Below, piece after piece: positions 28,682-38,439 of a stretch of 64,000 nt of DNA. Position 1 is the stretch's first letter. Every line of letters starts with the position of its first letter. The position numbers and the translations under genes were made by a program. The stretch comes from Phenylobacterium sp. Lineage in GTDB: Bacteria > Pseudomonadota > Alphaproteobacteria > Caulobacterales > Caulobacteraceae. The notes under the pieces are model-generated. The model saw only the letters and a program-made list of their open reading frames with translations, did no database searches and was not told the origin of the DNA. The stretch covers positions 186,001-250,000 of the forward strand of contig SSMU01000005.1 of the NCBI GenBank assembly GCA_004799545.1, written 5' to 3'.

Positions 28682-29173
28682 ATGAAGACAATCTTGGCGG
28701 CGCTCGCAAGCGCATCCCTTGTCGCCTCGGCCGTGCCGGCCGTGGCGCAAACGCACCATGAATCGAGCAGCGGTCGCAGCAGCGGCCATGCCAGCGTCGG
28801 CCCGGGCGGCTTCCGCGGCGGTGGCTGGAGCCATTTTCGTGGCGGCTACCGGCACTTCGGCTACGGCTATCCGGTGGCGTTCGGCGGCTTCGGTCTCGGC
28901 CTGGCGCTGGGCCTGAGCGCCTATCCAGGGTGGTTCGACGGGCCTTACTATGGCTACTACCCGGCCTACGCCTACGGGCCGCCGCCCGGGGCCTACTACT
29001 ATCCCCCGGCCGACTACGACAGCTACGGCCCGCCGCCGCCGGCTCCGCAAGGCTATGCGCAGCCGCAGGGCGCCTATGCGCAACCGCCCGCCGCCGGCTC
29101 GGCGGCGCCAGCCGCCTGTGGGTCCTGGAAGTGGGACACCGCGAAATCGACCTATAACTGGATCCCCTGCTAG
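28682..29173 (+). CDS. Small secreted Gly/Tyr/Pro-rich protein
   Basis: MKTILAALASASLVASAVPAVAQ signal; GPYYGYYPAYAYGPPPGAYYYPPADYDSYGPPPP; C-terminal CGSWKWDTAKSTYNWIPC. Confidence 0.7.
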   Translation: MKTILAALASASLVASAVPAVAQTHHESSSGRSSGHASVGPGGFRGGGWSHFRGGYRHFGYGYPVAFGGFGLGLALGLSAYPGWFDGPYYGYYPAYAYGPPPGAYYYPPADYDSYGPPPPAPQGYAQPQGAYAQPPAAGSAAPAACGSWKWDTAKSTYNWIPC

Positions 29174-29203
29174 GGGATCCAGCATGGCCGAGGGCAGCAG
29201 GCT

Positions 29204-29641
29204 TCAGGGCCGCCGGACATCCGGCGGCTCCCGGAGCGGCTCGCCTTGGCCGCTGCCGTTTCCGCCGGCGGTGTCGGCGCCCGGCATGGTCTCGCCGTCG
29301 AAGGTCCGTTGCTGGTCAGGGCTGAGCTGGTCGTAGAAGGCCACCACCGCCTGGCCCTGCCGCCGGAAATCGGCCAGGTCGCTGGCCATGGTCGCCTCCA
29401 TCAGCGCGATGCGGCGCGGGGCCGGCACGCTGGGCATCAGCTCGACGGCGGCCCGGTGGCGCGCCTCGGCCTGCGGGCTGGGCGCGATGGAGCGGGTGTA
29501 GTCGCGCCAGGCGGCTTCCTGCCCCTCGCTGAGATGCAGATCGTCGTGCAGCCGGATCAGTTCGGCGCTCACCTCCTGCTCCGCCGCGAACGCCGGCGGC
29601 GCCACGAGGACCAGGCAAACTCCCAAGATCAACCAACGCAT
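29204..29641 (-). CDS. Secreted Spy/LTXXQ-like periplasmic protein
   Basis: MRWLILGVCLVLVAPPAFA signal; YDQLSPDQQRTFD motif. Confidence 0.6.
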   Translation of the reverse strand: MRWLILGVCLVLVAPPAFAAEQEVSAELIRLHDDLHLSEGQEAAWRDYTRSIAPSPQAEARHRAAVELMPSVPAPRRIALMEATMASDLADFRRQGQAVVAFYDQLSPDQQRTFDGETMPGADTAGGNGSGQGEPLREPPDVRRP

Positions 29642-29728
29642 CCAACCGACCTTCTCAACGCGTGTCCGGTCCCTCGCCGAAAGGGATAGCACAGGCTTCG
29701 GCCGATCCGCGACGGCGGTCTGGCGGGC

Positions 29729-31792
29729 CTAGTTTCCGAACAGGTAGCCGCAGCTGGCGTCGGCGGGATCTCGCGCCTGCAGCCGGTCGTAGAGGCCGAG
29801 GTTCTCGGCGACCGCGCGTTCCACATCCTCCGGCAGCAGGAAGCCGGCGGCGACCTGGCGGGCCGCCGCGGCGCGGACCTTGGCCAGATAGGCCTCGCGG
29901 GTCGGATAGCGCGCCGCCAGGCTTGGACGCGGATCGCCCGCGGCCCGGCGCACGGCCTCGCTGCGGGCGAACGGCTGGAAGCTGCCGTCGAAGCGGGCGG
30001 TGGCCCAGGGGAAGCCGGTGGCCGGATCGCGCGCGTTCCAGCCTGTGTGGGTGCCGAGCGGGACCTCGATCTCGATCAGGCGCACGCCGCTCCGGTCATT
30101 GCCGTCGGCGTCGGGCGCGGGCACGCGGCTGCCATAGGGGAGGCCGTGGGCGGGCGGTATGCGGTCAGCGACGCCTTGGCCGGCGAAGCGGGGCCCGAAG
30201 TCGAGGCGCGGCGCGTGCAGGTTCTCCGCCGGCGGCGTGAGGCCGACGCCCTTCGGGAACAGGGCGCGGTAGCGGGGGACGCTGACCAGGGTGCCGTCGG
30301 CGAGGTGCGGATAGGCGCTGGCCGGCGGGGCCGCGCCCTCGCCTACCCAGCGATCCAGCGCCAGGATCAGGGCCCGCATGGGCAGGTAGTGGTCGGTGGT
30401 CGAGACGCAGTTGAGATAGGGCGCCCGGGTCTTCGAGCGGCCGACGTAGTGCTGGGCGCCCATGAAGGCGTAGAGCCGGACGCCGGGCGCCGGGGCCACG
30501 TCCTTGGCGCCGTCCGGCGTGGTGGCGATCAGCGAGGCGTCGCGGTTCCAGAACTCCGTGGAGGTGTTGGCGAACATCAGCTTCGGCGTGCGGCCCTTGG
30601 CGTCCGCCGCACGGTCCAGATAGGAGCCCGTCTTGCCGGTCACCGGATCGCGCGACGCCGCCGTGGTGAACGGGAAGGCGTCGGACGGATAGTCGTGCTC
30701 CTGCAGCATCGACGGGTGCCGCGTGGGCTGGACGAACCGGCTGTTGAACCCGGCTGAGCCGCCGGCGCCGGGCACCTCCAGATAGGCGCCGTCGAAGGCG
30801 AGGCGGCCGGTCTCGTCCACGTCGAGGCCGTCGTGCAGCATCCGGCCGATGAACCGCGCCGACTGGCTGATGCCGAAGATCAGCACGTGGGACGGCTTCG
30901 GCTGACCCTCGAAGGGGTGGTCACGGAACCAGGCCAGCAGGTCGCGGACGCCGGCCAGCCCCGCCCCGGCGACCTTCGGATCCTTGGCCTGGTAGGTGAG
31001 CTCGTAGATCACGCCGGGCCTGAAGCCGCCCTCCAGACGCACCCGGCCGGGGCCGCCAGGGACTTCCGCGGCCGCGAACCGCCAGCGGCTGCGGGCGACG
31101 GGCGTGCGGGGATCATCTGGCCGGGCGCGCTCGGTGAGCACGGCCGCCGGATCGTCCGGGGTCGCGGGCTCATAGGTCAGGCCCTGCATGCCGGCGTAGG
31201 TCGCGACCTCGGTCGGCGCATCGACAATGATCTCGTTCTCCACCGGCCCGGTGATCGGCGCGCCGCCCGTCCCCCTGGCGATCGGCGGCGAGAAGACCAA
31301 AGGCCGATCCCCGGGCGCGCCCGGCGCGACATCCCAGGTCCAGGCAGAGAACAGCAGGGTGAAGCCGTGGCGCATCAGGAAGCCGTCGCCGGCGTCGGCC
31401 GCCGTGGTCGGATCGTTGCGGGCGGGACTGCGGCCATTGATCTGGCCGAGGATGGCGATGTGGCCGCGGTTGTTGACGTCGTAGAGCAGGGTCGAGGCCT
31501 CGGCCTTCATCGGCCGCAGCAGGACGAACTCGCTCTGGAAGGTGACCCGGCCGCGGGCGTCGCGGGGGCTGAGCTTCAGGTCGACGATGCGGGCGTTGGC
31601 GGCGGCCAGGGGATCGAGGGCGAAGTGGGCGATCCCACGGATCTTCTCGTAGGGCCCCGCCGCGCCGAAGCTCATGCCGTCGGCGAAGGGCGTGCGTTCC
31701 AGGACCTCGACGCGCTCCACCGCGGCGCGGGCCGGCGTCACGGTCACCCAAAAAAGCAGGGCGACCAGGGCGCCGAAGGCGGCTTTCATCAC
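29729..31792 (-). CDS. Large secreted alpha/beta hydrolase domain-containing protein
   Basis: 687 aa with signal; VLIFGISQSARFIGRMLHDG nucleophile-elbow-like motif; FVQPTRHPSMLQEHDYPSDAFPF. Confidence 0.75.
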   Translation of the reverse strand: MMKAAFGALVALLFWVTVTPARAAVERVEVLERTPFADGMSFGAAGPYEKIRGIAHFALDPLAAANARIVDLKLSPRDARGRVTFQSEFVLLRPMKAEASTLLYDVNNRGHIAILGQINGRSPARNDPTTAADAGDGFLMRHGFTLLFSAWTWDVAPGAPGDRPLVFSPPIARGTGGAPITGPVENEIIVDAPTEVATYAGMQGLTYEPATPDDPAAVLTERARPDDPRTPVARSRWRFAAAEVPGGPGRVRLEGGFRPGVIYELTYQAKDPKVAGAGLAGVRDLLAWFRDHPFEGQPKPSHVLIFGISQSARFIGRMLHDGLDVDETGRLAFDGAYLEVPGAGGSAGFNSRFVQPTRHPSMLQEHDYPSDAFPFTTAASRDPVTGKTGSYLDRAADAKGRTPKLMFANTSTEFWNRDASLIATTPDGAKDVAPAPGVRLYAFMGAQHYVGRSKTRAPYLNCVSTTDHYLPMRALILALDRWVGEGAAPPASAYPHLADGTLVSVPRYRALFPKGVGLTPPAENLHAPRLDFGPRFAGQGVADRIPPAHGLPYGSRVPAPDADGNDRSGVRLIEIEVPLGTHTGWNARDPATGFPWATARFDGSFQPFARSEAVRRAAGDPRPSLAARYPTREAYLAKVRAAAARQVAAGFLLPEDVERAVAENLGLYDRLQARDPADASCGYLFGN

Positions 31793-31804
31793 CTGTGTCC
31801 TTGC

Positions 31805-32278
31805 TTAGCCGCGGATCGCCAGGTCGAGGCAGATGGCCAGCGACACGCAGGCCGCGCCGGTGACCATGGTCGAGAGCCTGGGGTAGCGGGCCGGCACGTC
31901 CGGGGCCTGGTGGTCGAACAGCCACTGGATGATGAAGGCCGCGATCGTGCCGGCGATCACCCAGCTGTCGAGAACCCGGCCGCGGGCCAGCAACAGCAGC
32001 CAGGCGGCGACCGCGGCGGCGACGGAGATCGCCTGCCGGTAGAAGCGCGGCCGGACCAGGGCCGTCTCCATCCCCCAACGCACGCCGCCGAGGAAGGACA
32101 GCACCACGGCGGACCAGGTGAGGATCACGGTGAGCGAGGGTCGGACCACGTCGTGCGGCCCATAGGCGTAGGTGACGGCGGCGATCGGGAAAGGCGCCAG
32201 CGCCAAGGCGGCGATCGCCCAGAGCGCAGCGGGCGGCGCTTCGTCTCGCGAGACGGACTGCGCGTCGTCCATCAGCAT
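31805..32278 (-). CDS. DUF3429-like integral membrane protein
   Basis: Five predicted hydrophobic segments; ILTWSAVVLSFLGGVRWGME motif. Upstream in-frame start to 32338 also possible. Confidence 0.7.
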   Translation of the reverse strand: MLMDDAQSVSRDEAPPAALWAIAALALAPFPIAAVTYAYGPHDVVRPSLTVILTWSAVVLSFLGGVRWGMETALVRPRFYRQAISVAAAVAAWLLLLARGRVLDSWVIAGTIAAFIIQWLFDHQAPDVPARYPRLSTMVTGAACVSLAICLDLAIRG

Positions 32279-32357
32279 CCGGTCCCCCGACCCAACCCGA
32301 GCTAGGGGGACCATGACCCCGGATCGCGTCAAAGGCAAATCGACCGGGCCGTCGCCG

Positions 32358-34991
32358 TCAGCGCGTGAAGACGGAAAGCTGCGACAGGGTGTTGGGATCC
32401 AGCGCGCCGGTCGCGGCCAGGCCGTGGTCGCGTTGGTAGGCGAGAACCGCGAGCTTCAGGTCTTGCGATGGCGCGCCGTTCATCGGGCCGGAGTAGTAGC
32501 CGAGCCGGCCGAGGATCCGCTGGGCGGCGGACACCGAGCCTGCGGCGGTCACGGTCCCGACCTGGGCGGCGATCTCGCCCTTCGGCCGGAAGCCGGCGGC
32601 GGCCTTGTCGGCGGCGGCGAGCTGGGCCGGCGACAGCTTGGCCTCCAGGTCCACCGCCCCGGCGCGAGCCTGGGCGTCGCCGCCCTGGGCGGCCACGGCG
32701 AACCACTTGTAGGCCTCGGCGAGGTCGCGCTCGACGCCGGAGCCGGACTCATAGAGCAGGGCCAGGTTGTACTGGCTGTCGACGACGCCGGCCTCGGCGG
32801 CCTTGTGGAACCAGCGGGCGGCGGCGGCCAGGTCCTGCGGGCCGCCCTCGCCGCGGAACTCGTAGAGGGCGAGGTTGTGCATGGCCGAGCGGTCGCCGCC
32901 GGTCGCGGCGCGCTCCGTCCAGCGGCGAGCCTCGCTAGGGTTCTTGACCACGCCGGAGACGCCGGCCTCGTAGAGCTTGGCCAGGTAGAACTGGGCGGGC
33001 GCATAGCCGCCGTCGGCCACCTGCTTCAGCCGGGCGAGACCGCCGGCCTGGCCGGATTCGATGTCGCGGACGGCGGCGGCATAATCGAGGGCGGGCTGCG
33101 GCGCGGCGACGACGGCGGGCGGCGGTTCTGCGGCCTCGCCGGCTGTGGGCGCCGTGGGGGCGAGCGGTTGCGGGGCGAGCGCCACGGCGGCGCGCGGCTC
33201 CGCGCCTGAGGCGATCTCGGCCTGCGGACTGCCGGCCGTAGGGCCTTCCATCAGCACCACGCCCGCGGCGCCGACGCTCAGGAAGGCCGCGCCGCCGGCC
33301 AGCATCAGGGCGGTCTGCCATGTGGACGGCGGCCGCGCGCTGGTGCGGAAGCCCAGGCCCCCGAACACCCGGCGCGCGCCGGGCCGCTGGGCCGGCCGGC
33401 GATCGTTGGCCACCTGCGGAGCGGCGGCCCCGGCGGACTCGGCGCGGGCGGCCAGGCGGGCGCGCTCGATCACCTCGCGGGTGGAGAGCGGGCTACGCTC
33501 CTCCACCGCGTCGGCCTCGTCGGGGAAGGTCTCGGCGTGAGGGTCGGAGAGCGGGGTGAACTCGTCGGCGACGATGGCGGCCAGGGCTTCCGGATCCATC
33601 GGCGGCGGATCGTCGGCCATGTCCGGCGGGGCGAGCTCGGCGCGAGCGAACAGCTCCGGCCCGAACGGATGCACCGGCGGCGGATCGTCGTCGTCGAGGG
33701 CCACGACCTCGGCCAGCCGGTCGGTCGTGGCGGCCAGCCTGGTCTCCAGGCTGCCGCGGGATTCGTCCAGAAGGCGATCGGTGCGCGCCTCGCTCTCGCG
33801 GATGCGGTCGGCGAAGTCGCCGGAGAGCCGCTCGTGACGGTGCTCCATGCGCTCGGTGACGCGGGCCACCTGTTCGCCGACGTCCTCGATGGCCTGGGCG
33901 GCGCGGCGTTCGGAGACCACCAGCCGCTCGGACAGGCGCTCGGTGGCGCGGCCGATCTCGGCGCCCAGCTTCTCGAGCGCATCGGACTGGGCCTGTTCGG
34001 CCCGCGTCAGGCGCGCGTCGACCACCGCGCCGATGCGGGCGATCTCGTCGCCGACCTGCTCGATGGACTGCGCGCTCTGGTGTTCGGCCAGCGACAGCCG
34101 CTTGTTCAGCGCCTCGGCCAGGGACAGCACCTCATGGCCCATCCGCTCGATGGCCTGGGCGGAGCGCTGCTCGGCGACGCGAACGTGGTCGGCCATCTCG
34201 GCCAACCGGTCCTCGACCCCGGCGGACGAGGAGGCCTGCAGCTGGGCGAACGCCTCGACACGGGCGGCTTCCATCCGCTCGCCCAACTGGACGGCGATGG
34301 CGTCGAGGCGACGGTCGATCTCGAACCCGCCGGCGCCTTCCACCAGGTCCAGGCGATTGCCGAGCGCGGTCAGCGCGCCGCGCAGGCCGTCCAGCGCCTC
34401 GGCGGTGCGGGCCTCGGCCCCGGCCAGCCGTTCGGAGAGCCGGGTCGCGACGTCCTCGACCAGGGCGGTCTGGACTTCGGCGCCGGCGCCATAGATGGCG
34501 CGCAGGGCCTCGGCGGAGCGCGGGCCGGTCACGTCGCGCAGGCTGTCGCCCTCGATGCCCTCGGCCGCGCCGTCGAGGCGGGCGGCGATGACCAGGCCCT
34601 GCCGCTCGGCGGTCTCGATGCGGGCGATCGCCTGGCGGACGGAATGCTCGATGCTGGAGATGGCGAAGCCGGTGCGGGTTTCCGAGGCTTCGATGCGGTC
34701 GGTCAGCCGGTCCAGCGCCTTGGCCACGCGGGACAGGTCGCCGCTGGCGAGGTCGTTGGCGCGGGTGGGCGCCGCCACGCTCGCCAGGCGCATCCGTGGC
34801 GCCTCGGCGAGACGATGGCTGCGATCATGGAAATCGGCTTCGGAGAAGACCTCCTCTGGCACATCGTCCTCGAGAATGACGCGATTGAGCCACTCGCCTA
34901 GCGTCATTCCGGAACGGCGGGCAAGGTCCTTGGCGACCTCCCTGGCCTTTGGATCGATGCCCTTGACGCTCCAGGGCGTCCCAACCGTCAT
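32358..34991 (-). CDS. podJ: PodJ-like polar localization factor (coiled coil, TM, Sel1 repeats, peptidoglycan-binding)
   Basis: MTVGTPWSVKGIDPKAREVAKDLARRSGMTLGEWLNRVILED N-terminus; long coiled coil; one TM; Sel1 repeats; C-terminal ILGRLGYYSGPMNGAPSQDLKLAVLAYQRDHGL. Confidence 0.85.
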   Translation of the reverse strand: MTVGTPWSVKGIDPKAREVAKDLARRSGMTLGEWLNRVILEDDVPEEVFSEADFHDRSHRLAEAPRMRLASVAAPTRANDLASGDLSRVAKALDRLTDRIEASETRTGFAISSIEHSVRQAIARIETAERQGLVIAARLDGAAEGIEGDSLRDVTGPRSAEALRAIYGAGAEVQTALVEDVATRLSERLAGAEARTAEALDGLRGALTALGNRLDLVEGAGGFEIDRRLDAIAVQLGERMEAARVEAFAQLQASSSAGVEDRLAEMADHVRVAEQRSAQAIERMGHEVLSLAEALNKRLSLAEHQSAQSIEQVGDEIARIGAVVDARLTRAEQAQSDALEKLGAEIGRATERLSERLVVSERRAAQAIEDVGEQVARVTERMEHRHERLSGDFADRIRESEARTDRLLDESRGSLETRLAATTDRLAEVVALDDDDPPPVHPFGPELFARAELAPPDMADDPPPMDPEALAAIVADEFTPLSDPHAETFPDEADAVEERSPLSTREVIERARLAARAESAGAAAPQVANDRRPAQRPGARRVFGGLGFRTSARPPSTWQTALMLAGGAAFLSVGAAGVVLMEGPTAGSPQAEIASGAEPRAAVALAPQPLAPTAPTAGEAAEPPPAVVAAPQPALDYAAAVRDIESGQAGGLARLKQVADGGYAPAQFYLAKLYEAGVSGVVKNPSEARRWTERAATGGDRSAMHNLALYEFRGEGGPQDLAAAARWFHKAAEAGVVDSQYNLALLYESGSGVERDLAEAYKWFAVAAQGGDAQARAGAVDLEAKLSPAQLAAADKAAAGFRPKGEIAAQVGTVTAAGSVSAAQRILGRLGYYSGPMNGAPSQDLKLAVLAYQRDHGLAATGALDPNTLSQLSVFTR

Positions 34992-35157
34992 CGAATCGTT
35001 CTCCGCACTGGCTAGGACGCTAACCACCGATTCTTGGGGTGTAAACGCAACCTAACCGCTAGATGTTGATTCGAAGGGCCTTCTCCTGTGGATGATCGGC
35101 CCCGTTTACGAGGGCTGGCTTTGGCTTTCGGAGGCCAGGTGCGGTAGGCGGTCGCAC

Positions 35158-35361
35158 ATGACCCTTCCGGTGACCTTGAGCCTCTGCGGCCTCTTCCTCG
35201 CGCTCGGCGCGATCAGCGGCTGGCTCGGCGCGCGGCCGCCCAACCCGCACCGCGGCCCGCGGCTGATCCCCTATCGGTTCATCCTGGTGCTGTGCGGCGC
35301 GGTGCTGCTCTACCTCTGCGTCCACCTCTTGAGCCTGCTCGGCGTCAGGACGACGAGCTGA
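35158..35361 (+). CDS. Small two-TM hypothetical membrane protein
   Basis: MTLPVTLSLCGLFLALGAISGWLGARPPNPHRGPRLIPYRFILVLCGAVLLYLCVHLLSLLGV. Confidence 0.6.
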   Translation: MTLPVTLSLCGLFLALGAISGWLGARPPNPHRGPRLIPYRFILVLCGAVLLYLCVHLLSLLGVRTTS

Positions 35362-37051
35362 TCGCGGGCTCCGGCGCGCGAACCGGTTCAACCGCCTCCT
35401 CGGCGCGCTTGGGCCGCTTGGCGAGACCGGAGACGCCGCCGGAGGACAGCAGGCCCACGTCGGCCATCAGGAGCGGGATTGTCCACTTGCGCGGCGCGGC
35501 CAGGTAGCGCGGCTGCCAGAGCGGGTCGTATTTGTCCTTGTACCGGCGCACGCCCTGAAAATTGTAGATTTCCTCGCCGCGCTCGAAGAGCAGGCGGCCG
35601 ACCCGGGACATGATCGGCGCCAGCGGCCGGTCCTCCAGCCCCGCCAGCGGCGCCATGCCGAACTCGAACGCGGCGTAGCCCTGCTCGCGGCCCCAGGCGA
35701 TCAGCTCCACGAACAGGTAGTCCATGATGTTCTTCGGCGCCTCGTCGGCGTAGCGCATCAGGTCCATGGAGAAGGCCGAGCGCGCCGCGGTGGTCCACAG
35801 CGTCGCGAAGGCCACGATGCGGCCCTGGTCGCGCACCACCGCAACCGGGAATTCGGCCACGTAGTGCGGCCAGAAGCCGCCCATGGTGAAGCCCTTCTCG
35901 CCGCCAGCGTGGTGCGACAGCCAGTCGTCGGAGATGGCCTGCAGCTGCGGCAGGATCGCCTGCAGCGCCGCGCCGGAGATCACCTCGAAGCTCGCCCCCT
36001 CCTCGCCCGCCTTGCGCCAGGCGCGGCGCAGGTTGCCGCGCCGGCGGCCCTCGATGGAGAAGGTCTCCAGAGGCACGCCAGCGCTCTCGCCGACCTTCTG
36101 CAGGGAGAAGCCCAGCTCCACCACGTCGGGCAGGTCATCGGCGGCCAGGCCGTAGAACCCGGGCCGCGCGGCGTGGGAGTCGGCCAGCTCGCGGAACCGC
36201 CAGAGCAGCTCCAGCCGCTCCTCGCGCCGACCCACGGGGGCGCCGAGCGCAATCCAGCTGCGACCGCGCACCCCGAACATCAGGAAGGTCTCTCCCGAGG
36301 CCGAGAACAGGAACCGCTTGTCGCCCAGCAGCGCCAGGTTGGAGCCGGGCTCGGCCACTTCCGCCGAGGCCAGGATCGCCCGCACCTTCTCGAATTCCGG
36401 ATCGGCCTCGCCGGTCACCGGCGGCGTGGCCGCCGAGGCGAACAGCCGCCACAGGCCGAAGGCGAACAGCAGCACCGCGGCGCCGGCCCAGGCGCGCATG
36501 GCCCGCTCGGCGTCGGCGTCGGCCATCACCCGCCACAAGGGCTCGTTGGTGTAGTCGGCGTGCTGGAACGACCAGAGGCCCAGCAGGCCCGCGCCGGCCA
36601 CCGCGCAGGCGGCGGAGAACAGCCAGCCGGGGGTGACCTCCATCCGCGTCAGCCGCGCGCGACGCGGGAAGGCCCCATGGAAGGGGGCCAGGAGCACGGC
36701 GAGGATCAGCAGGGCCGCGGTCTCCTCCCAGTTCAACCCCTTCAGCAGGGCGAGCGGCGCGGCTGTCACCAGCACCGCCAGCGTCGTCCACCAGGCGGCG
36801 TCGAGGCGGGCGCGCAGGCCGAAGGCCAGCAGGATCAGCGTCAGGCCCAGCACGCTGGAGATGAAGTGGCTGGCCTCGACCAGGAAGATCGGGGCGACCT
36901 CCAGGAGCCGCATGAACCGCTCGGGCAGCGACGGCGTCGCGCCGGACGCCAGCAGCATCACACCTGCGGCCAGCGTCAGCAGGGCGAAGGTCCACGGGGC
37001 GGCCGCCATGGCCGCGGGCCGCAGGTCCTTCCATGTACGCGTCAGGTCCAT
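35345..37051 (-). CDS. MprF-like phosphatidylglycerol lysyltransferase-domain (DUF2156) membrane protein
   Basis: N-terminal TM segments, then FMLFGVRGRSWIALGAPVG; FSIEGRRRGNLRRAWRKAGEEG; SMDLMRYADEAPKNIMDYLFVELIAWGREQGYAAFEFGMAPLAG; YNFQGVRRYKDKYDPLWQPRYLA. Confidence 0.85.
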   Translation of the reverse strand: MDLTRTWKDLRPAAMAAAPWTFALLTLAAGVMLLASGATPSLPERFMRLLEVAPIFLVEASHFISSVLGLTLILLAFGLRARLDAAWWTTLAVLVTAAPLALLKGLNWEETAALLILAVLLAPFHGAFPRRARLTRMEVTPGWLFSAACAVAGAGLLGLWSFQHADYTNEPLWRVMADADAERAMRAWAGAAVLLFAFGLWRLFASAATPPVTGEADPEFEKVRAILASAEVAEPGSNLALLGDKRFLFSASGETFLMFGVRGRSWIALGAPVGRREERLELLWRFRELADSHAARPGFYGLAADDLPDVVELGFSLQKVGESAGVPLETFSIEGRRRGNLRRAWRKAGEEGASFEVISGAALQAILPQLQAISDDWLSHHAGGEKGFTMGGFWPHYVAEFPVAVVRDQGRIVAFATLWTTAARSAFSMDLMRYADEAPKNIMDYLFVELIAWGREQGYAAFEFGMAPLAGLEDRPLAPIMSRVGRLLFERGEEIYNFQGVRRYKDKYDPLWQPRYLAAPRKWTIPLLMADVGLLSSGGVSGLAKRPKRAEEAVEPVRAPEPAISSSS

Positions 37052-37203
37052 CGATCCACCCAGCCGAGCGGGCCTTATAGCCCTGATTTGCGCGCCTGCG
37101 CTTCCGCGGTTTGGCGATCCAAACAACTGTTTCGTTCCGCTTTGCCGGCGCCGGCGCGGGCGCTAAGGTGTCGCCTCGTTTGCCTTAACGCGTGGAGGAC
37201 GCC

Positions 37204-38427
37204 ATGGCCGACTTTGGCGGCGCCGATCTCGAGGCCTTCCGCACGGAAGTCCGCAGCTGGCTGGAGGCCAACTATCCGGCGGAGCTGCGCGCGGCGGACG
37301 CCAAGACCGATCCGGAGGCCGTCTGGGGCGGCCGCGCGTTCGAAGGCTCCAACGATCCGCAGATCGTCTGGATGGAGCGCATGGCCGAGCAGGGTTGGAC
37401 CGCGCCGACCTGGCCCAAGGACTACGGCGGCGGCGGGCTCTCGCCGCAGCAGGCCCGCGTGCTGGACCAGGAGTTGGCGGCCGGTCGCTATCGCCCTGCC
37501 CTGCTCTCCTTCGGCCTGTGGATGCTGGGCCCGGTGCTGCTCGAATACGCCAACGAGGCGCAGAAGAAGGAACACCTGCCGAAGATCATCCAAGGCAAGA
37601 TCCGCTGGTGCCAGGGCTATTCAGAGCCGGGCGCCGGCTCCGACCTCGCCGGGCTGCAGACCAAGTGCGTCGACGCGGGCGACCACTGGCAGATCGACGG
37701 GTCGAAGGTGTGGACCAGCTACGCCGACAAGGCGGACTGGTGCTTCTGCCTGGTGCGCACCGACGCCTCCAAGAAGCACGAGGGCATCTCCTTCGTGCTG
37801 ATCGACATGCGCACGCCCGGCGTCGAGACGCGGCCGATCCTGCTGATCTCCGGCGAGAGTCCGTTCTGCGAGACATTCTTCACCGAGGTGAAGATCCCCA
37901 AGGGCAACCTGGTTGGCCGGATGAACGGCGGCTGGGAGATCGCCAAGCGGCTGTTGCAATACGAGCGGCAGAACATCTCGGCGGGCTTCGGCGAGGGCGG
38001 CTCGGCGGGCGGCGCGTCCGGCGACCTGGCGGAGATCGCCAAGCGCTACACGGGCGAGGGCGCCGACGGCGTGCTGCAGGACCAGGACCTGCGCGGCCGG
38101 ATCACCCGCAACAAGATGGACTTCCAGGCCCTGCGCCAGACCATCGCCCGCTCGGCGGCGGAATCGAAGGCCGGCAACGGCCCCTCGGCCACCACCTCGA
38201 TCATCAAATATGCGGCCGCGGAATCGGCCAAGGAGCGCTCGGAGCTGATGGTCGAGGCGCTGGGCGCGCTGGGCCTCGGCTGGAGCGGCGAGGGCTTCAC
38301 CCCGGCCGAGCTCGCCGCGGTGCACGGCTGGCTGCGCACCAAAGCCAACTCCATCGAGGGCGGCACCTCGGAGATCAACCTGAACGTGGTGGCCAAGCGC
38401 GTGCTGGGCCTGCCCGACCCGAAATAA
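37204..38427 (+). CDS. Acyl-CoA dehydrogenase, large-type paralogue 1
   Basis: MADFGGADLEAFRTEVRSWL; WCQGYSEPGAGSDLAGLQTK; SIEGGTSEINLNVVAKRVLGLP. Confidence 0.92.
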   Translation: MADFGGADLEAFRTEVRSWLEANYPAELRAADAKTDPEAVWGGRAFEGSNDPQIVWMERMAEQGWTAPTWPKDYGGGGLSPQQARVLDQELAAGRYRPALLSFGLWMLGPVLLEYANEAQKKEHLPKIIQGKIRWCQGYSEPGAGSDLAGLQTKCVDAGDHWQIDGSKVWTSYADKADWCFCLVRTDASKKHEGISFVLIDMRTPGVETRPILLISGESPFCETFFTEVKIPKGNLVGRMNGGWEIAKRLLQYERQNISAGFGEGGSAGGASGDLAEIAKRYTGEGADGVLQDQDLRGRITRNKMDFQALRQTIARSAAESKAGNGPSATTSIIKYAAAESAKERSELMVEALGALGLGWSGEGFTPAELAAVHGWLRTKANSIEGGTSEINLNVVAKRVLGLPDPK

Positions 38428-38439
38428 GGACGAGCGAGA

